Source: Crocinitomicaceae bacterium (GTDB lineage: Bacteria > Bacteroidota > Bacteroidia > Flavobacteriales_D > Crocinitomicaceae). From it: a DNA stretch of 64,000 nucleotides. Below, piece after piece: positions 27,946 through 38,239 of the stretch; positions within the stretch are counted from its first letter, which is position 1, and the number at the start of each line of letters is the position of its first letter. Position numbers and translations under genes: made by a program. The notes beneath the pieces are model-generated. The model saw nothing but the letters and a program-made list of their open reading frames with translations, did no database searches and had not been told where the DNA came from. The stretch covers positions 1 to 64,000 of the forward strand of contig JAQXBM010000021.1 in NCBI GenBank assembly GCA_029252405.1, read 5' to 3'.

Positions 27946-28547
27946 TGCGCTATTTTATTGTAGCACGAGCGACAAAGCGGTTTGTATTCGTCAACAGCGC
28001 CGACAAGTACTTGTTCTTTGTCCTCAACAGTTCTGTGTGAGAATTGTGCCAAGTTACCGCAAGATACGCAAATCGCGTGAACCTTTGTCACGTATTCAGC
28101 GATCGATAACAATTTCGGCATCGGCCCAAAAGGAACACCTTGGAAATCCATGTCCAACCCAGCGATAATTACGCGAACTCCATGCTCTGCAAGGTGGTTG
28201 CAAACATCGGTAATTCCTTCATCGAAAAACTGCGCTTCGTCAATAGCGACCACTCGTTCTTTTTTCCAGATGTCAAGAATCTCTTTGGCGTCTTTCACGC
28301 AGATTGCGTTGAAACTTGTTCCCTGATGACTGACCACATTTTCTTTGTGATAACGATCGTCAACCGTAGGTTTCACCAACAACAATTTTTGATTAGCGAA
28401 TTCAGCGCGTTTCAATCGGCGGATTAACTCTTCCGTCTTCCCAGAAAACATTGATCCACATACTACTTCAATCCATCCATGCGGTCTACCTTCTTCGGGG
28501 AAATGCTCTAAAAACATACTAATTCGTGCTATTTGGGTTTTCAACAA
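27942..28547 (-). CDS. tdk: Thymidine kinase
   Basis: Salvage enzyme phosphorylating thymidine with ATP. The 201-residue type II kinase has the P-loop GSMFSGKT (31-38), VAIDEAQFFDEG (about residues 95-106), and structural zinc cysteines in CVSCG and PLCRSC. Fourteen to twenty residues precede the usual start of the family (HGWIEVVCGSMF), so a slightly later start is possible, but no better ATG is seen. Its stop overlaps the murF-alr start (ATGA), giving a two-gene operon. Confidence 0.94.
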   Translation of the reverse strand: MLKTQIARISMFLEHFPEEGRPHGWIEVVCGSMFSGKTEELIRRLKRAEFANQKLLLVKPTVDDRYHKENVVSHQGTSFNAICVKDAKEILDIWKKERVVAIDEAQFFDEGITDVCNHLAEHGVRVIIAGLDMDFQGVPFGPMPKLLSIAEYVTKVHAICVSCGNLAQFSHRTVEDKEQVLVGAVDEYKPLCRSCYNKIAH

Positions 28548-28599
28548 CTCACCTTAGACAACTCGGCACAATTTGTGAGAATAATGCGATCAATTGAGT

Positions 28600-28607
28600 T
28601 AACTTTG
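28600..28607 (+). promoter_or_regulatory. -7 element ahead of the acidic modular protein gene
   Basis: TAACTTTG is an exact TAnnTTTG match 75 bases before the ATG at 28682. A TTG at 28573-28575 lies 24 bases upstream, slightly beyond the usual spacing. Confidence 0.4.
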
Positions 28608-28681
28608 GTGGGTACAAATTCGCTAATTTGAGGGACAGATAAAATTGTTCGTTAGCAACTTGTTTAAAATGTTGAAAAATC

Positions 28682-29539
28682 ATGGAAGGATTGAAAAATT
28701 ATCGTGAGAAGCTAAAAAGCATCGAAAGATTGGTGGAAAAAATGGAGAGTGGCGAACTTTCAATCAACGAATTGGTGGAGTTGGAAGGACTTACACGCGA
28801 TTTACACGAAAGAAGCATCATCTTGAAATACAAAGCCTTCGAAAATAGAACGGCAGATTCAACTACTGATAATGAGGAGGTTGAAATAGAAGAGGAAGAA
28901 CTTGATGTGCAACATCAAGATGAGGAAGCAGAAAGTGATTCCGCTGAATCCGATGTCCTTTTTGAAGCTGAGGAAACACCTGTTATGGATTTCTCAATGT
29001 TTGATGCACCAGCAACGGATGCGAAGGTTGAAGAATCAAAAGAGGAAAGCACTCCAGAAGTGGAACCTGAAAAGCCAGCGCCAGTTGTTGAAAATAAACC
29101 AGAGCACAAAATTCAGATTACCACAGAACCAGTTGAAGCACCAAAACCCATTGTTAAGGAACCGATTGCTGAAGAGCCTAAAGCTGACCCTGAAGTAAAA
29201 CCAGCCGCTGAAGCACCCAAAGCTGTTGTTAATGAAAAGGGAACTTCTTTTTTGGATCGATTGAACATCACAGATAATTCAATCAGTTCTCAATTGGCGG
29301 GTCGCAAAATCGATTCACTTTCAGGAGCATTCGGTATTAATCAACGATTATTGTACATCAACGAATTGTTTGATGGATCAGGCGAAGATTTTTCAGACGC
29401 CATCAAAACCTTAGATTCACAGCCAAGTTTAGACGAAGCCAGCACGAAAGTGGAGGAGCTCGCATTCAAGAATTCATGGGATCCAGAAGAAGAGACAGTA
29501 TTAGAGTTCTTAGCAATCATTAAACGTCGTTATGTCTAA
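28682..29539 (+). CDS. Acidic three-part protein: helical N-terminus, Pro/Glu linker, conserved C-terminal domain
   Basis: 285 residues, not recognised as a named family. Residues 1-60 are helical (KLKSIERLVEKMESGELSI) with the spacing of a short two-helix coiled coil. Residues 60-195 are low complexity, rich in Glu, Pro, Ala and Lys, and surely disordered. Residues 200-285 form a compact helical domain (FLDRLNITD, FGINQRLLYINELFDGSGEDF, LEFLAIIKRRYV); I recall similar C-termini in Bacteroidota hypothetical proteins. No signal peptide, so cytoplasmic. The M28 peptidase start overlaps the end by eight bases. Confidence 0.75.
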   Translation: MEGLKNYREKLKSIERLVEKMESGELSINELVELEGLTRDLHERSIILKYKAFENRTADSTTDNEEVEIEEEELDVQHQDEEAESDSAESDVLFEAEETPVMDFSMFDAPATDAKVEESKEESTPEVEPEKPAPVVENKPEHKIQITTEPVEAPKPIVKEPIAEEPKADPEVKPAAEAPKAVVNEKGTSFLDRLNITDNSISSQLAGRKIDSLSGAFGINQRLLYINELFDGSGEDFSDAIKTLDSQPSLDEASTKVEELAFKNSWDPEEETVLEFLAIIKRRYV

Positions 29540-30806
29540 ATCCCTCTCACTTCTCGGGTTACTGTTAATTGGATTTTCAACCAACGCACAAATCGATGAG
29601 GTGAGGCGAATAACAAAAACACTCTGTTCGCAGGAATTTCATGGGCGTGGTTACGTCAATAGCGGAGATTCAATCGCAGCAGATTTCTTGGTGTCGGAGT
29701 TCGAAAAAATTGGTGTCGGAGCATACAAGAAGGAGCCAATGCTCCAACATTTCGATATTGATGGAATTACGCGCTTCCCAGGAGCAATGTCAGTGAAACA
29801 GAACGGCAAAGAGCTCGAGCCAGGCGTTCATTTTATGGTCGATCCATCATCGGGTGGAACAAACAAGACGTTGGATCCATTCAAAATTTCCATTGAAACG
29901 GCACTCAATCGGGATTTGTTAAGCGATGAAATATTGCGCTTTGTGGAAGATCGAAGAGGGAATGCGCTGTATCTTGATTTTGGAGATGCTAAGGGAGACA
30001 CGCTAAATCTGCTCCGCGGATTGGGAATTGCATTGGCTGAATACCATCCTGTGATCGAAGTAATTGATAGAAAATTCACATGGTCCGTAGGTCGCCAAAA
30101 ATTGAATAATCCCTTAATTTACATCCAAGACTCCATCGCAAATCCAAATGCAGTATTTGATGTAAATATTAAAGTGGAGCAATTGAATTCGTATCGATCG
30201 CAAAACGTGATTGCGCATATTCCTTCGAAGAAAATGTGCGCCAAAACGATTGTCTTTACAGCGCATTACGATCACCTTGGGCGAATGGGCGAATCAACCT
30301 ACTTTCCTGGAGCAAACGATAATGCCTCTGGAACAGCCATGTTGATTTCAATGGCGAACTACTTCAAAGAGCATCCATCAGATTACAATATTTTGTTCAT
30401 CGCTTTTGCTGGTGAAGAAGCAGGATTGGTAGGATCGAAGTACTTCACCGAAAATCCTGTTCTCAAATTAAAGAAGATTCGCTTCCTGATGAATCTTGAT
30501 ATTATGGGGTCAGGGGAAGAAGGGATTACAGCGGTAAATGCCACCTTGTTTGAAGAAGAATTCAACCTTCTCAATGAAATCAACGATGAGAAAAAACTGC
30601 TTGCAAGAATTAAAAAGCGCGGTCCTGCGGCGAATTCAGACCACTATTGGTTTACAGAAAAAGGGGTGCCAGCATTTTTCATCTACACTATGGGACCGAA
30701 CAAAAATTACCACGATGTTTTTGATACTTATGATGAGCTCAGTTTCGTGGAATACGATGATATCACCAATTTACTGGTAACTTTCGTTGAGCGATTGGGT
30801 AAGTAG
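29532..30806 (+). CDS. Secreted M28 zinc aminopeptidase
   Basis: 424 residues, signal peptide MSKSLSLLGLLLIGFSTNAQ. Zinc ligands and catalytic residues of family M28: His245 and Asp in HYDHLG, Asp262 in ANDNASG, Glu295/Glu296 in FAGEEAG, Asp in LDIMGSG and the final histidine in NYHDVFDT. An N-terminal accessory domain (25-220) precedes the catalytic core. Exported, probably to the periplasm since no T9SS domain is present. It overlaps the upstream acidic-protein gene by eight bases. Confidence 0.9.
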   Translation: MSKSLSLLGLLLIGFSTNAQIDEVRRITKTLCSQEFHGRGYVNSGDSIAADFLVSEFEKIGVGAYKKEPMLQHFDIDGITRFPGAMSVKQNGKELEPGVHFMVDPSSGGTNKTLDPFKISIETALNRDLLSDEILRFVEDRRGNALYLDFGDAKGDTLNLLRGLGIALAEYHPVIEVIDRKFTWSVGRQKLNNPLIYIQDSIANPNAVFDVNIKVEQLNSYRSQNVIAHIPSKKMCAKTIVFTAHYDHLGRMGESTYFPGANDNASGTAMLISMANYFKEHPSDYNILFIAFAGEEAGLVGSKYFTENPVLKLKKIRFLMNLDIMGSGEEGITAVNATLFEEEFNLLNEINDEKKLLARIKKRGPAANSDHYWFTEKGVPAFFIYTMGPNKNYHDVFDTYDELSFVEYDDITNLLVTFVERLGK

Positions 30807-30972
30807 CACTTCGCCGAACTTCTTTGGATTGGTATAATCCACCAGTATTTGCGTGTTTTCCTGTTTACTAACGCCAAATAATTCGTTAATTTGGTAATTC
30901 AATACCTGATTTAGAATCAAAATTGGATTCAGATCCAAAACGTCGAATCGAAATCAGGTAAAATGCTGCATT

Positions 30973-33900
30973 ATGAAAACAATATTCACGCTACTATTTC
31001 TCGTTTCATGTTCATTGGCGTACGCTCAGCCGTATGCAGGTCAAGCGCTTCCTGAAATTGGATTCGAAAAGTCCGCGGGATGTACGCCTCCAACAACGTC
31101 CACTTTTATGGAGTTGAACAATGTGAGAGCGCTGATGCACACTGCTGGAAACCTCTGGCAGGTTCCAGGACAAAATTTGTCACAATATGAGGTTCCGAAG
31201 AACTCTGGGATCATGGCGCTATTTACTTCTGCGCTGTGGTTGGGAGGTACAGACGTGAACAATCAATTGAAATTGGCAGCATTGCGTTACCGAAATGGAC
31301 AGGATTATTGGACTGGTCCACTCACGGAGGGCGCAGCAGAAACAGATTACGAGAATTGTGCGAAATACGATAAGCATTTTGTCACGACTCAAGACGATAT
31401 TCGTGAGTTTGATGCTTGGTTCTCAGCGGGAGAATTCGACGCTCAAAACGGTACGAGCACCCAATCCGAAAATTACCCTGGTTACGTTGTTCCTGACATC
31501 ATTAAAGAGTGGCCGGCGCATGGAGATGTTTCAGTTGGCCAAGATTACTATTTGGCGCCATTTTTCGACAGAAATGAGGACGGTAATTATGACTGGAGGG
31601 ATGGTGACTACCCTTGGCACGACATCAACAAAACGAAAGTATGTGGAGTAGATCGACGTGTTTCACTTTATGGAGATTTGAACTACTGGTGGGTGATGAA
31701 CGACAAAGGAAACATTCACACAGAAACAGGTGCCGATCCAATCGGAATGGAAATTAGAGCACAAGCCTTTGCCTTTGCTTCGAACGATGAGATCAACAAC
31801 ATGACGTTCTACAATTACGAGTTGATCAACCGAGGAACACAAACGCTTTTCGATACGTATTTCGGGTATTTCACAGATGGTGCATTGGGTGATCCAAATG
31901 ATGACTATGTAGGATGTGATGTGAACCGCGGATTGGCGTATTACTATAACGGAGACAATTACGATGGAGATAACGGAGGTTGGCTTGGTTACGGAGATAA
32001 TCCTCCAGCGGTTGGAGTCGATTTCTTTGAAGGGCCTTATCAAGACAATGACGGTATTGATAACGCAGTTGGAATCAACGATGGAGAAGCACTAAACGGA
32101 ATTGGATATGGCGATACGATTATCGATAACGAGCGTTTCGGAATGAGAAGATTCTTGTACTATAGCAATGTTGGACAAGTAAACATCAATCAAACAGACC
32201 CGATAAACGCGGCGGATTATTACAATTATTTACGCGGTTTTTGGAAAGATGGAACGCCATTTTACTATGGAGGAACGGGACACCTTTCTGATGCAGCAGC
32301 AGATCCAAATGTACCTTGTGATTTCATGTTCCCAGGGGACACAGATCCTCTTGGTTGGGGAACAGGTGGTCAGCCACAGCAGCCTTGGACAGAGGAGAGC
32401 GCGGGAAATCCGCCTTACGACAGACGATTTGTTCAATCAGCAGGTCCTTTCGTACTGAAGCCGGGAGCAATTAACAACATTACTGTTGGGATTGTTTGGG
32501 CACGATCGGCTGCGGGTACGCCTTTTGCTTCTGTTGAAGTTTTGAGAAAAGCCGACGATAAAGCACAAAAATTATTCGAGAACTGCTTCCGAGTATTGGA
32601 CGCTCCTCACGCTCCAGATATGGCGGCGCAAGAATTGGAGAATGAAGTGATCTTGACAATAAGTAATCCTCAAAATTCAAACAATTACCAAGAAGGTTAC
32701 ATCGAGTTTGATCCATTCATTGTTGCAGATGATCCAACGGCGGATTTGAGCTACCGCTTCCAAGGATATCAAATTTTCCAATTGAGTGGAGCCGATGTTT
32801 CGATTTCAGATATTGATGATCCAACTAAGGCACGATTGGCTGCTCAGTGTGATATTGAGGATGATATCGATCGAATTATCAACTTTGAGTTTGACGAAGA
32901 CCTTAACGCTAGTATTCCTGTTGAGCGTGTTGATGGCGCAAACGAAGGAATTCGTCACTCATTCAGAGTTACAAACGACCAATTTGCCCAAGGAGAAACA
33001 CGAATGGTGAATTTTAAACGCTACTACTTCGTGGCAATCGCCTACGCTTACAACGAGTTTAAGGATTACGATCCGACTGATCCATTGTTGTTGGACGGTC
33101 AGCAAAAGAAATACATTGCGAGTAGAAAAGCGGCTTTCGGTGAAGTGAAAATCTTAGAAGTAATTCCTCACAATCCGGCTCCTGAGGCTGACGGGACGCT
33201 TCAGAACATTGAGTACGGATCAAGTCCGCGCATTACTCGAATTGATGGTTACGGAAATGGGGGCAACGACCTCGAGTTGACGCAATCTTCAAAAGATTAC
33301 ATCATTGCAAATGGTGAAATGGATACACCAACCTACGAATACGGAAGAGGACCGTTGAACATCAAAGTAATTGATCCACTCAACGTTGCGGATGGTTATT
33401 TCGAATGCAAATTCCGCGATTATGACATTCCGATAACCTTTAATGATGCAACGGAAGCGTCTTGGACAATTTATCGCTACGATCAACAGGGAGGAACGTT
33501 ACTCGATTTTGTTGAGTCGGAACGAACGATTGAATTCAATAACGAACAGTTGATTCCTCGATGGGGAATATCGGTTCAAATTCAACAGAAACCCTATTTC
33601 GTTACTTCATCAGGAGGAGGTTTTGTAGAACGCTACGCAACCGATCCAATCCGTGCAGACATCACTTTTATCGACAGTTCAAAGCGCTGGCTCTCAGGAG
33701 TGCAAGATAACAGTGGGTTTTTCCCGACGAACTGGATCCGATCTGGAGATTACGCTCCAACAACGGACGACTGTTCGGGTGGAATCCCTTATTTAGACCC
33801 TTGTTCATACCCAGATGAAGTTGGAAAAGATCCTGAGCGACAATTCAACTCGCTGTTAGATGGAATAATTGCGCCACATAAATTGGTTGGATATCAGTCA

Positions 33901-35013
33901 GACTATATGCCAATGGCTTATTACAATTCGAGTACAGTTACAAGTGATCGAAATGCCGCTTCAATCAGTTATTTACCGGGAGTGGATATTGTCCTTACGA
34001 ATGACAAATCGAAATGGACACGCTGTCCGGTAATTGAATTGGGAAGAGATCCGAACTTAAATGTTGGCGGAGCACAACCGGGACAATTGAGAAAGAGTCA
34101 GAGTTTGGATATCAACGGAAATATTGACCCAGCAAGTACTGGAATGTCATGGTTCCCAGGGTATGCAATCGATGTTGAATCAGGTGTGCGTTTATACATG
34201 GCGTTTGGCGAGAATTCATTCTTAGGAAATGAAAATGGCGCGGATATGAAATGGAATCCGACGGATCGTTTGGTAAATGGCGTTGGATCTCCACTAATGG
34301 GAGGAATGCACCCTGTTTATGTATGGGGATACAACGCGAAATCATTGAATGGTGACCAATTTGGAAGTGCTGTGGATTTCCCGGCTTACATTCCAAATTC
34401 AGCGAACACGAATGCTGGGAACGAGCTGTACAATCAATTCCAACTGATCGAAGCAAACAGTTCTCCAGCGAAGAAATTTGTTTATGCGAGTTTGGCTTGG
34501 GTTGCATATCCAATGGCGAACAATGGATGGGAAATTGAACCTGGTAATCTGCCAACGGAAGTTGAAATCGAGCTCCGCGTCAATAAGGAATACAAGAACT
34601 ACACGGCAACCGGTTTGAATAACAGTCGACCAATGTATTCTTGGAGCATGGATGATATCGCCACGGAAACAGGAAGTGATGATCAATTGGCGGAAGCCTT
34701 GAGAATTATCAACGTAGTTCCGAATCCATACATGGCGTATTCACAGTATGAGCGAAACCGATTGGATTCACGCATCAAGATTACGAATCTCCCTGAGCGC
34801 TGCTCAATAGGAATTTACGATCTGAAAGGGAAATTGGTGAAGGAATTCAAAAAGGACAGTCCTCAAACTTTCCAAGATTGGTTGCTGATTAACCACGCGG
34901 GAATCCCAATTGCGTCTGGAGTCTATCTCATTCGAGTGGATATTCCAGGAATTGGAGCACGCGTATTGAAGGCATTTATCGCCATGAGACAGCAGGATTT
35001 ACAGAATTTATAG
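30973..35013 (+). CDS. Giant secreted protein with T9SS-like C-terminal domain
   Basis: 1346 residues, signal peptide ending SLAYA. The body is rich in aromatic and acidic residues with repeated calcium-loop-like DxNxDG stretches (DRNEDGNYDWRDGDYP near 198, DNYDGDNGG near 330). The end (IINVVPNPYMAYSQYE, ITNLPERCSIGIYDLKGKLV, GVYLIRVDI) is a variant of the Por-type/FlgD-like sorting domain, so export by the T9SS to the surface is likely. Such large proteins are common in gliding Bacteroidota and have no assigned enzymatic role. It appears monocistronic; no clear TAnnTTTG box is visible in the 166-base upstream gap. Confidence 0.82.
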   Translation: MKTIFTLLFLVSCSLAYAQPYAGQALPEIGFEKSAGCTPPTTSTFMELNNVRALMHTAGNLWQVPGQNLSQYEVPKNSGIMALFTSALWLGGTDVNNQLKLAALRYRNGQDYWTGPLTEGAAETDYENCAKYDKHFVTTQDDIREFDAWFSAGEFDAQNGTSTQSENYPGYVVPDIIKEWPAHGDVSVGQDYYLAPFFDRNEDGNYDWRDGDYPWHDINKTKVCGVDRRVSLYGDLNYWWVMNDKGNIHTETGADPIGMEIRAQAFAFASNDEINNMTFYNYELINRGTQTLFDTYFGYFTDGALGDPNDDYVGCDVNRGLAYYYNGDNYDGDNGGWLGYGDNPPAVGVDFFEGPYQDNDGIDNAVGINDGEALNGIGYGDTIIDNERFGMRRFLYYSNVGQVNINQTDPINAADYYNYLRGFWKDGTPFYYGGTGHLSDAAADPNVPCDFMFPGDTDPLGWGTGGQPQQPWTEESAGNPPYDRRFVQSAGPFVLKPGAINNITVGIVWARSAAGTPFASVEVLRKADDKAQKLFENCFRVLDAPHAPDMAAQELENEVILTISNPQNSNNYQEGYIEFDPFIVADDPTADLSYRFQGYQIFQLSGADVSISDIDDPTKARLAAQCDIEDDIDRIINFEFDEDLNASIPVERVDGANEGIRHSFRVTNDQFAQGETRMVNFKRYYFVAIAYAYNEFKDYDPTDPLLLDGQQKKYIASRKAAFGEVKILEVIPHNPAPEADGTLQNIEYGSSPRITRIDGYGNGGNDLELTQSSKDYIIANGEMDTPTYEYGRGPLNIKVIDPLNVADGYFECKFRDYDIPITFNDATEASWTIYRYDQQGGTLLDFVESERTIEFNNEQLIPRWGISVQIQQKPYFVTSSGGGFVERYATDPIRADITFIDSSKRWLSGVQDNSGFFPTNWIRSGDYAPTTDDCSGGIPYLDPCSYPDEVGKDPERQFNSLLDGIIAPHKLVGYQSDYMPMAYYNSSTVTSDRNAASISYLPGVDIVLTNDKSKWTRCPVIELGRDPNLNVGGAQPGQLRKSQSLDINGNIDPASTGMSWFPGYAIDVESGVRLYMAFGENSFLGNENGADMKWNPTDRLVNGVGSPLMGGMHPVYVWGYNAKSLNGDQFGSAVDFPAYIPNSANTNAGNELYNQFQLIEANSSPAKKFVYASLAWVAYPMANNGWEIEPGNLPTEVEIELRVNKEYKNYTATGLNNSRPMYSWSMDDIATETGSDDQLAEALRIINVVPNPYMAYSQYERNRLDSRIKITNLPERCSIGIYDLKGKLVKEFKKDSPQTFQDWLLINHAGIPIASGVYLIRVDIPGIGARVLKAFIAMRQQDLQNL

Positions 35014-35081
35014 TTTCTTTTTTGATAAGAGTGTAAGTTTCGGGAAATCGGATGATCAGAAAATCGGATAATCCAGTAGAC

Positions 35082-36572
35082 TCAATACTTCTTTCTCTTC
35101 AAATCTCGTCCAACCAAAACGAAGAACAGGACAATTCCAATCATATTGAACAACGCAAACGGAGCATACGCAAATGTAGTGACTCCGAGCGTTGCGCTCA
35201 TATAAATAGCCGTTACGTGCCAAGGCAAAAGTGATTCCAATAAAGTCATCGAATTCTCCATGGAACGAGACAAAACGGTCGGTGGAACTCCTCGATCCTT
35301 AAACGACGGGCGAAACAATTGCCCCACTGTCAAAATAGAAAACATCGCGTTTCCAGATACCCCGTTGAGTGTTGCGCCAGCACCAAAAGCCGTTGTGATC
35401 AATCCAAATTTTGAGCGGACACCACCTAACAATGCATTCATAATTCTACCAAGTGCACCAGATGATTCCAAGAACGATCCGAAGGCAATCGCCAAAATAC
35501 AGTATAGTACCGCGCCAGTCATCATGCCATCAAATCCGCCTCGATTCAACAAGGTGTTGAGTGTTTCGGATAGGACTAAATCACCTGAAACGACGACCTC
35601 TGACCCTTGAATGAGTGTCATGCCTCGACTCAATGTGTTTGTCACGGCTTCTGACAGATAAGTCACTTCAGAAATCATGCTCGTTTCGAATCCGGAAACC
35701 ATGGCTTGAGATCCTTGAAGCAGCGTGAAATCGTTGCTGAACATTCCAATAAGAATTGCTGCAAGCGATGAGGCAATCATGATCACTACTGGTTGATAAC
35801 CTTTGTATCCACCAATGAATACAATTGCAGGTGGAATGAGCATTGAAATATTTAAGGTGTAGATGGAATCCAGTTGATTCAGTAGCTCAGTGACGCTCGA
35901 ACTCTCTCCTTGGACAGGGTCGAGAAAAATCCCAAGAACGGTGAACCCAATTATTGCCAAAACTCCAGCAATGAAAACGTTTGGGATCATTCCGCGAATG
36001 TGCTCGTAAACAGTTACGCCAGATGCCGTTGCACAAATGTTTGTCGTATCGGAAATTGGAGAGACTTTATCACCCAAAACAGCCCCGGAAATTACTGCTC
36101 CGGCAACCATTTCCAATGGTAAATCAAAGCTAAAACCAATTCCCATGAAAGCAACTCCAGCCGTGGCAGCCGAGCCCCAACTTGTTCCAGTAAATGTTGA
36201 AACAATGGCCGTTACTACAAAGGCACTCACCAATACGAAATCGGGATGTATGAATTTCAATCCATAATAGATGAGGTAAGGCACGGTTCCGCTGTACATC
36301 CATGTTCCAACAATTCCGCCAATGGCAATCAATATCAATATTGCGGGGAAGGCTTTTTTGACGTTTTCTGCGAAATCGTCCAGTAAAGTTTTGAGTGTTG
36401 TTCCATTGGCAATAGCGACAATTCCTGCTACTATCGAGGATAAAACGAGGACGAACTTGAGGTCAATTCCCATCCATAAGTTGAGCACGCCCACCAGCGC
36501 AGCCATTACAATCAGGGGCAAAAATGCGAGAAAAAGTGATATCGGTTTAGATTGCAAAGGCTCAGTTTTCAT
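35082..36572 (-). CDS. nhaC: NhaC-family Na+/H+ antiporter
   Basis: About 496 residues with roughly 11-12 hydrophobic segments; start chosen at the ATG 36570-36572 (MKTEPLQSKP) rather than five codons upstream. Typical NhaC stretches include GTSWGSAATAGVAFMGIG and AVLGDKVSPISDTTNICATASG (the latter at about 185), plus FGAGATLNGVSGNAMFSILTVGQ near 400. It exports Na+ in exchange for protons across the inner membrane, fitting a marine or brackish habitat and the possible Na+-pumping pyrophosphatase at the left edge. Malate/lactate antiporters share the fold, so ion specificity is inferred. Confidence 0.88.
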   Translation of the reverse strand: MKTEPLQSKPISLFLAFLPLIVMAALVGVLNLWMGIDLKFVLVLSSIVAGIVAIANGTTLKTLLDDFAENVKKAFPAILILIAIGGIVGTWMYSGTVPYLIYYGLKFIHPDFVLVSAFVVTAIVSTFTGTSWGSAATAGVAFMGIGFSFDLPLEMVAGAVISGAVLGDKVSPISDTTNICATASGVTVYEHIRGMIPNVFIAGVLAIIGFTVLGIFLDPVQGESSSVTELLNQLDSIYTLNISMLIPPAIVFIGGYKGYQPVVIMIASSLAAILIGMFSNDFTLLQGSQAMVSGFETSMISEVTYLSEAVTNTLSRGMTLIQGSEVVVSGDLVLSETLNTLLNRGGFDGMMTGAVLYCILAIAFGSFLESSGALGRIMNALLGGVRSKFGLITTAFGAGATLNGVSGNAMFSILTVGQLFRPSFKDRGVPPTVLSRSMENSMTLLESLLPWHVTAIYMSATLGVTTFAYAPFALFNMIGIVLFFVLVGRDLKRKKY

Positions 36573-36703
36573 AGGTGGAAAGTACAAAATTGTATTGACC
36601 TGCTTCAGTTCATTTTGTAAACGCTTGAATTTCTTTATCTTGTGTGCAACCCGCGTAGAAGTTTGTGCGTCTACGTAGTATCAATCAAATTGATAACCGC
36701 TTT

Positions 36704-37480
36704 ATGAAAAGAAACATTCTAGTTTTATCACTCCTGTCGATTTTTGCCTTAGCTGCATGTAAAAAAGTATCAACAGAAGAACCGACCCCTACACTTGACG
36801 TCGAAGAAAAAAACTCCGTATTAATTGCCAAACACACGTGGACAGGTTGTGGTCCGTGTGGCGGATGGGGCTTCACAACATTCGAAAATCTAACAGCGAG
36901 TAATCCAGAACACGTTTTGGTTTCATTCACTCGTGGAAATTTGGGTGGATATGGGAACCAAGCCATCTACGACTTCATTCAAAATACTTTCGATATTCCA
37001 GGAGCAACGCCAACTTTCCATAACAACTTGGATGAAGCACTAAGTGTGAGCCAAGCTCAACAGCAAATGGATGATGACGGTGTAATCGCCAACTCTAACT
37101 ACGAATGGAGAATGGAAGATGATAAAATCATCTTGAGTACAACAACGAAATTCTTCCAAGACATTAATGGTGTGTTCACATTAGCTCCATATTTGGTGTT
37201 GGATGGAATTATCGCTAATCAATCGGGACACCCAGATGGAGCGAATACTGAACATCACCGAGTGGCCGTAGATATTGCGAAGCCAGCTGCTGTTGCTTCT
37301 CCTGATTTTGCAGGATACACAATCGCCGATGGCCAAGTTAAGGCAGGATACACAGTAAACCTTGAATTCGAAGTAGATGCTGACGCAAGTTGGGATCCAA
37401 ATAACGTTTCATTCGCATTGATGATTCTTCAGTCGAATGGAGACGGTACGTACAAATTAATCAACACATTCGGTAAGTAG
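36704..37480 (+). CDS. Omp28-like thioredoxin-fold outer-membrane lipoprotein
   Basis: 258 residues from the ATG at 36704, which opens the lipoprotein signal MKRNILVLSLLSIFALAAC (Cys19). A CxxC pair in TGCGPCGGWG (Cys49, Cys52) lies in a thioredoxin-like fold typical of Omp28-related Bacteroidota lipoproteins; the C-terminal half is a beta-sandwich (VNLEFEVDADASWDPNNVSFALMILQ). Possibly a surface redox or folding factor, but function is unproven. The next gene (outer membrane barrel) starts one base after the stop, so the two are co-transcribed. Confidence 0.82.
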   Translation: MKRNILVLSLLSIFALAACKKVSTEEPTPTLDVEEKNSVLIAKHTWTGCGPCGGWGFTTFENLTASNPEHVLVSFTRGNLGGYGNQAIYDFIQNTFDIPGATPTFHNNLDEALSVSQAQQQMDDDGVIANSNYEWRMEDDKIILSTTTKFFQDINGVFTLAPYLVLDGIIANQSGHPDGANTEHHRVAVDIAKPAAVASPDFAGYTIADGQVKAGYTVNLEFEVDADASWDPNNVSFALMILQSNGDGTYKLINTFGK

Positions 37481-37481
37481 T

Positions 37482-38219
37482 ATGAAAAAAGCAATTGCAT
37501 TTGTAGTGGCTTTGTCAGCTACTGCAACAAGTTTTGCGCAACACGAAGTTGGCGTAAAAGCGGGGTACAATCACCTCATGACAAATTATTTAACAGGAGA
37601 TACAGATGTTGAAACTGATGGCGGAGGCTATCATGTGGGAGCATACTATTCTTATTCACCCATGGACAATGTTTTCATTGGTGGGGAGGTACTCATTTCG
37701 AGTAGAAGATGGAATGCATTTTCTAGCTCTACGACAGATGGAAGTATTTTAATCAAAGATGAGCAGTACTCCTTTTACTCAAATCATTACTTGGACATTC
37801 CGCTTTCAATTAAGTACGGAATCAATATGCGGAAAGGCCGATACGGCGACAGTAAATACTTGCTTTTTTACGCGGGTCCAACTGCCAGTTTGTTGATGTC
37901 AACCAGCGGTAGTACGCAAACTACAACGCGAATTGATGCGCATAGCCAAACAACAGTTACGCAAGAAGAGGTAGTCTTCCAAAAGCAAGATTTGAAAACA
38001 CATTTTCGACCATTCCAATTGGGATACAATGTAGGAGTTTCCTACAGGTTCGGTTTCGGGTTGACGATTGATGCGCGGTACCAAGGTTTCGCGATGCCAA
38101 CGATCAAAACAGAACTTGGACTTGGACCAGCCGATCTTGTACCAATCGAAGAGTTGGATCGTGAGATCAAGCAAGGAATGTTCATGATTTCAATTGGATA
38201 CAGCTTTGTAAGAGATTAG
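37482..38219 (+). CDS. Outer membrane beta-barrel protein
   Basis: 245 residues, signal peptide MKKAIAFVVALSATATSFA. The mature part shows PorT/OmpW-like alternating strands ending in aromatic residues (GVKAGYNHLMTNY, YHVGAYYSYSPMDN, LGYNVGVSYRFGFGLTIDARYQG) and a final strand MFMISIGYSFVRD, as expected for an eight-stranded barrel with a C-terminal aromatic. It is likely assembled in the outer membrane by BAM and is paired with the Omp28-like lipoprotein upstream. Ligand unknown. Confidence 0.82.
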   Translation: MKKAIAFVVALSATATSFAQHEVGVKAGYNHLMTNYLTGDTDVETDGGGYHVGAYYSYSPMDNVFIGGEVLISSRRWNAFSSSTTDGSILIKDEQYSFYSNHYLDIPLSIKYGINMRKGRYGDSKYLLFYAGPTASLLMSTSGSTQTTTRIDAHSQTTVTQEEVVFQKQDLKTHFRPFQLGYNVGVSYRFGFGLTIDARYQGFAMPTIKTELGLGPADLVPIEELDREIKQGMFMISIGYSFVRD

Positions 38220-38239
38220 CGTTAACTAGCTAAAAGATG

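Noticed and set aside
35052-35075. Direct repeat of AAATCGGATRATC between the large secreted protein and nhaC
   Set aside because: Only two short copies, one mismatch, no other structure.
35260-35610. 116-codon plus-strand ORF inside nhaC
   Set aside because: Antisense shadow of the antiporter; composition follows the complementary strand.
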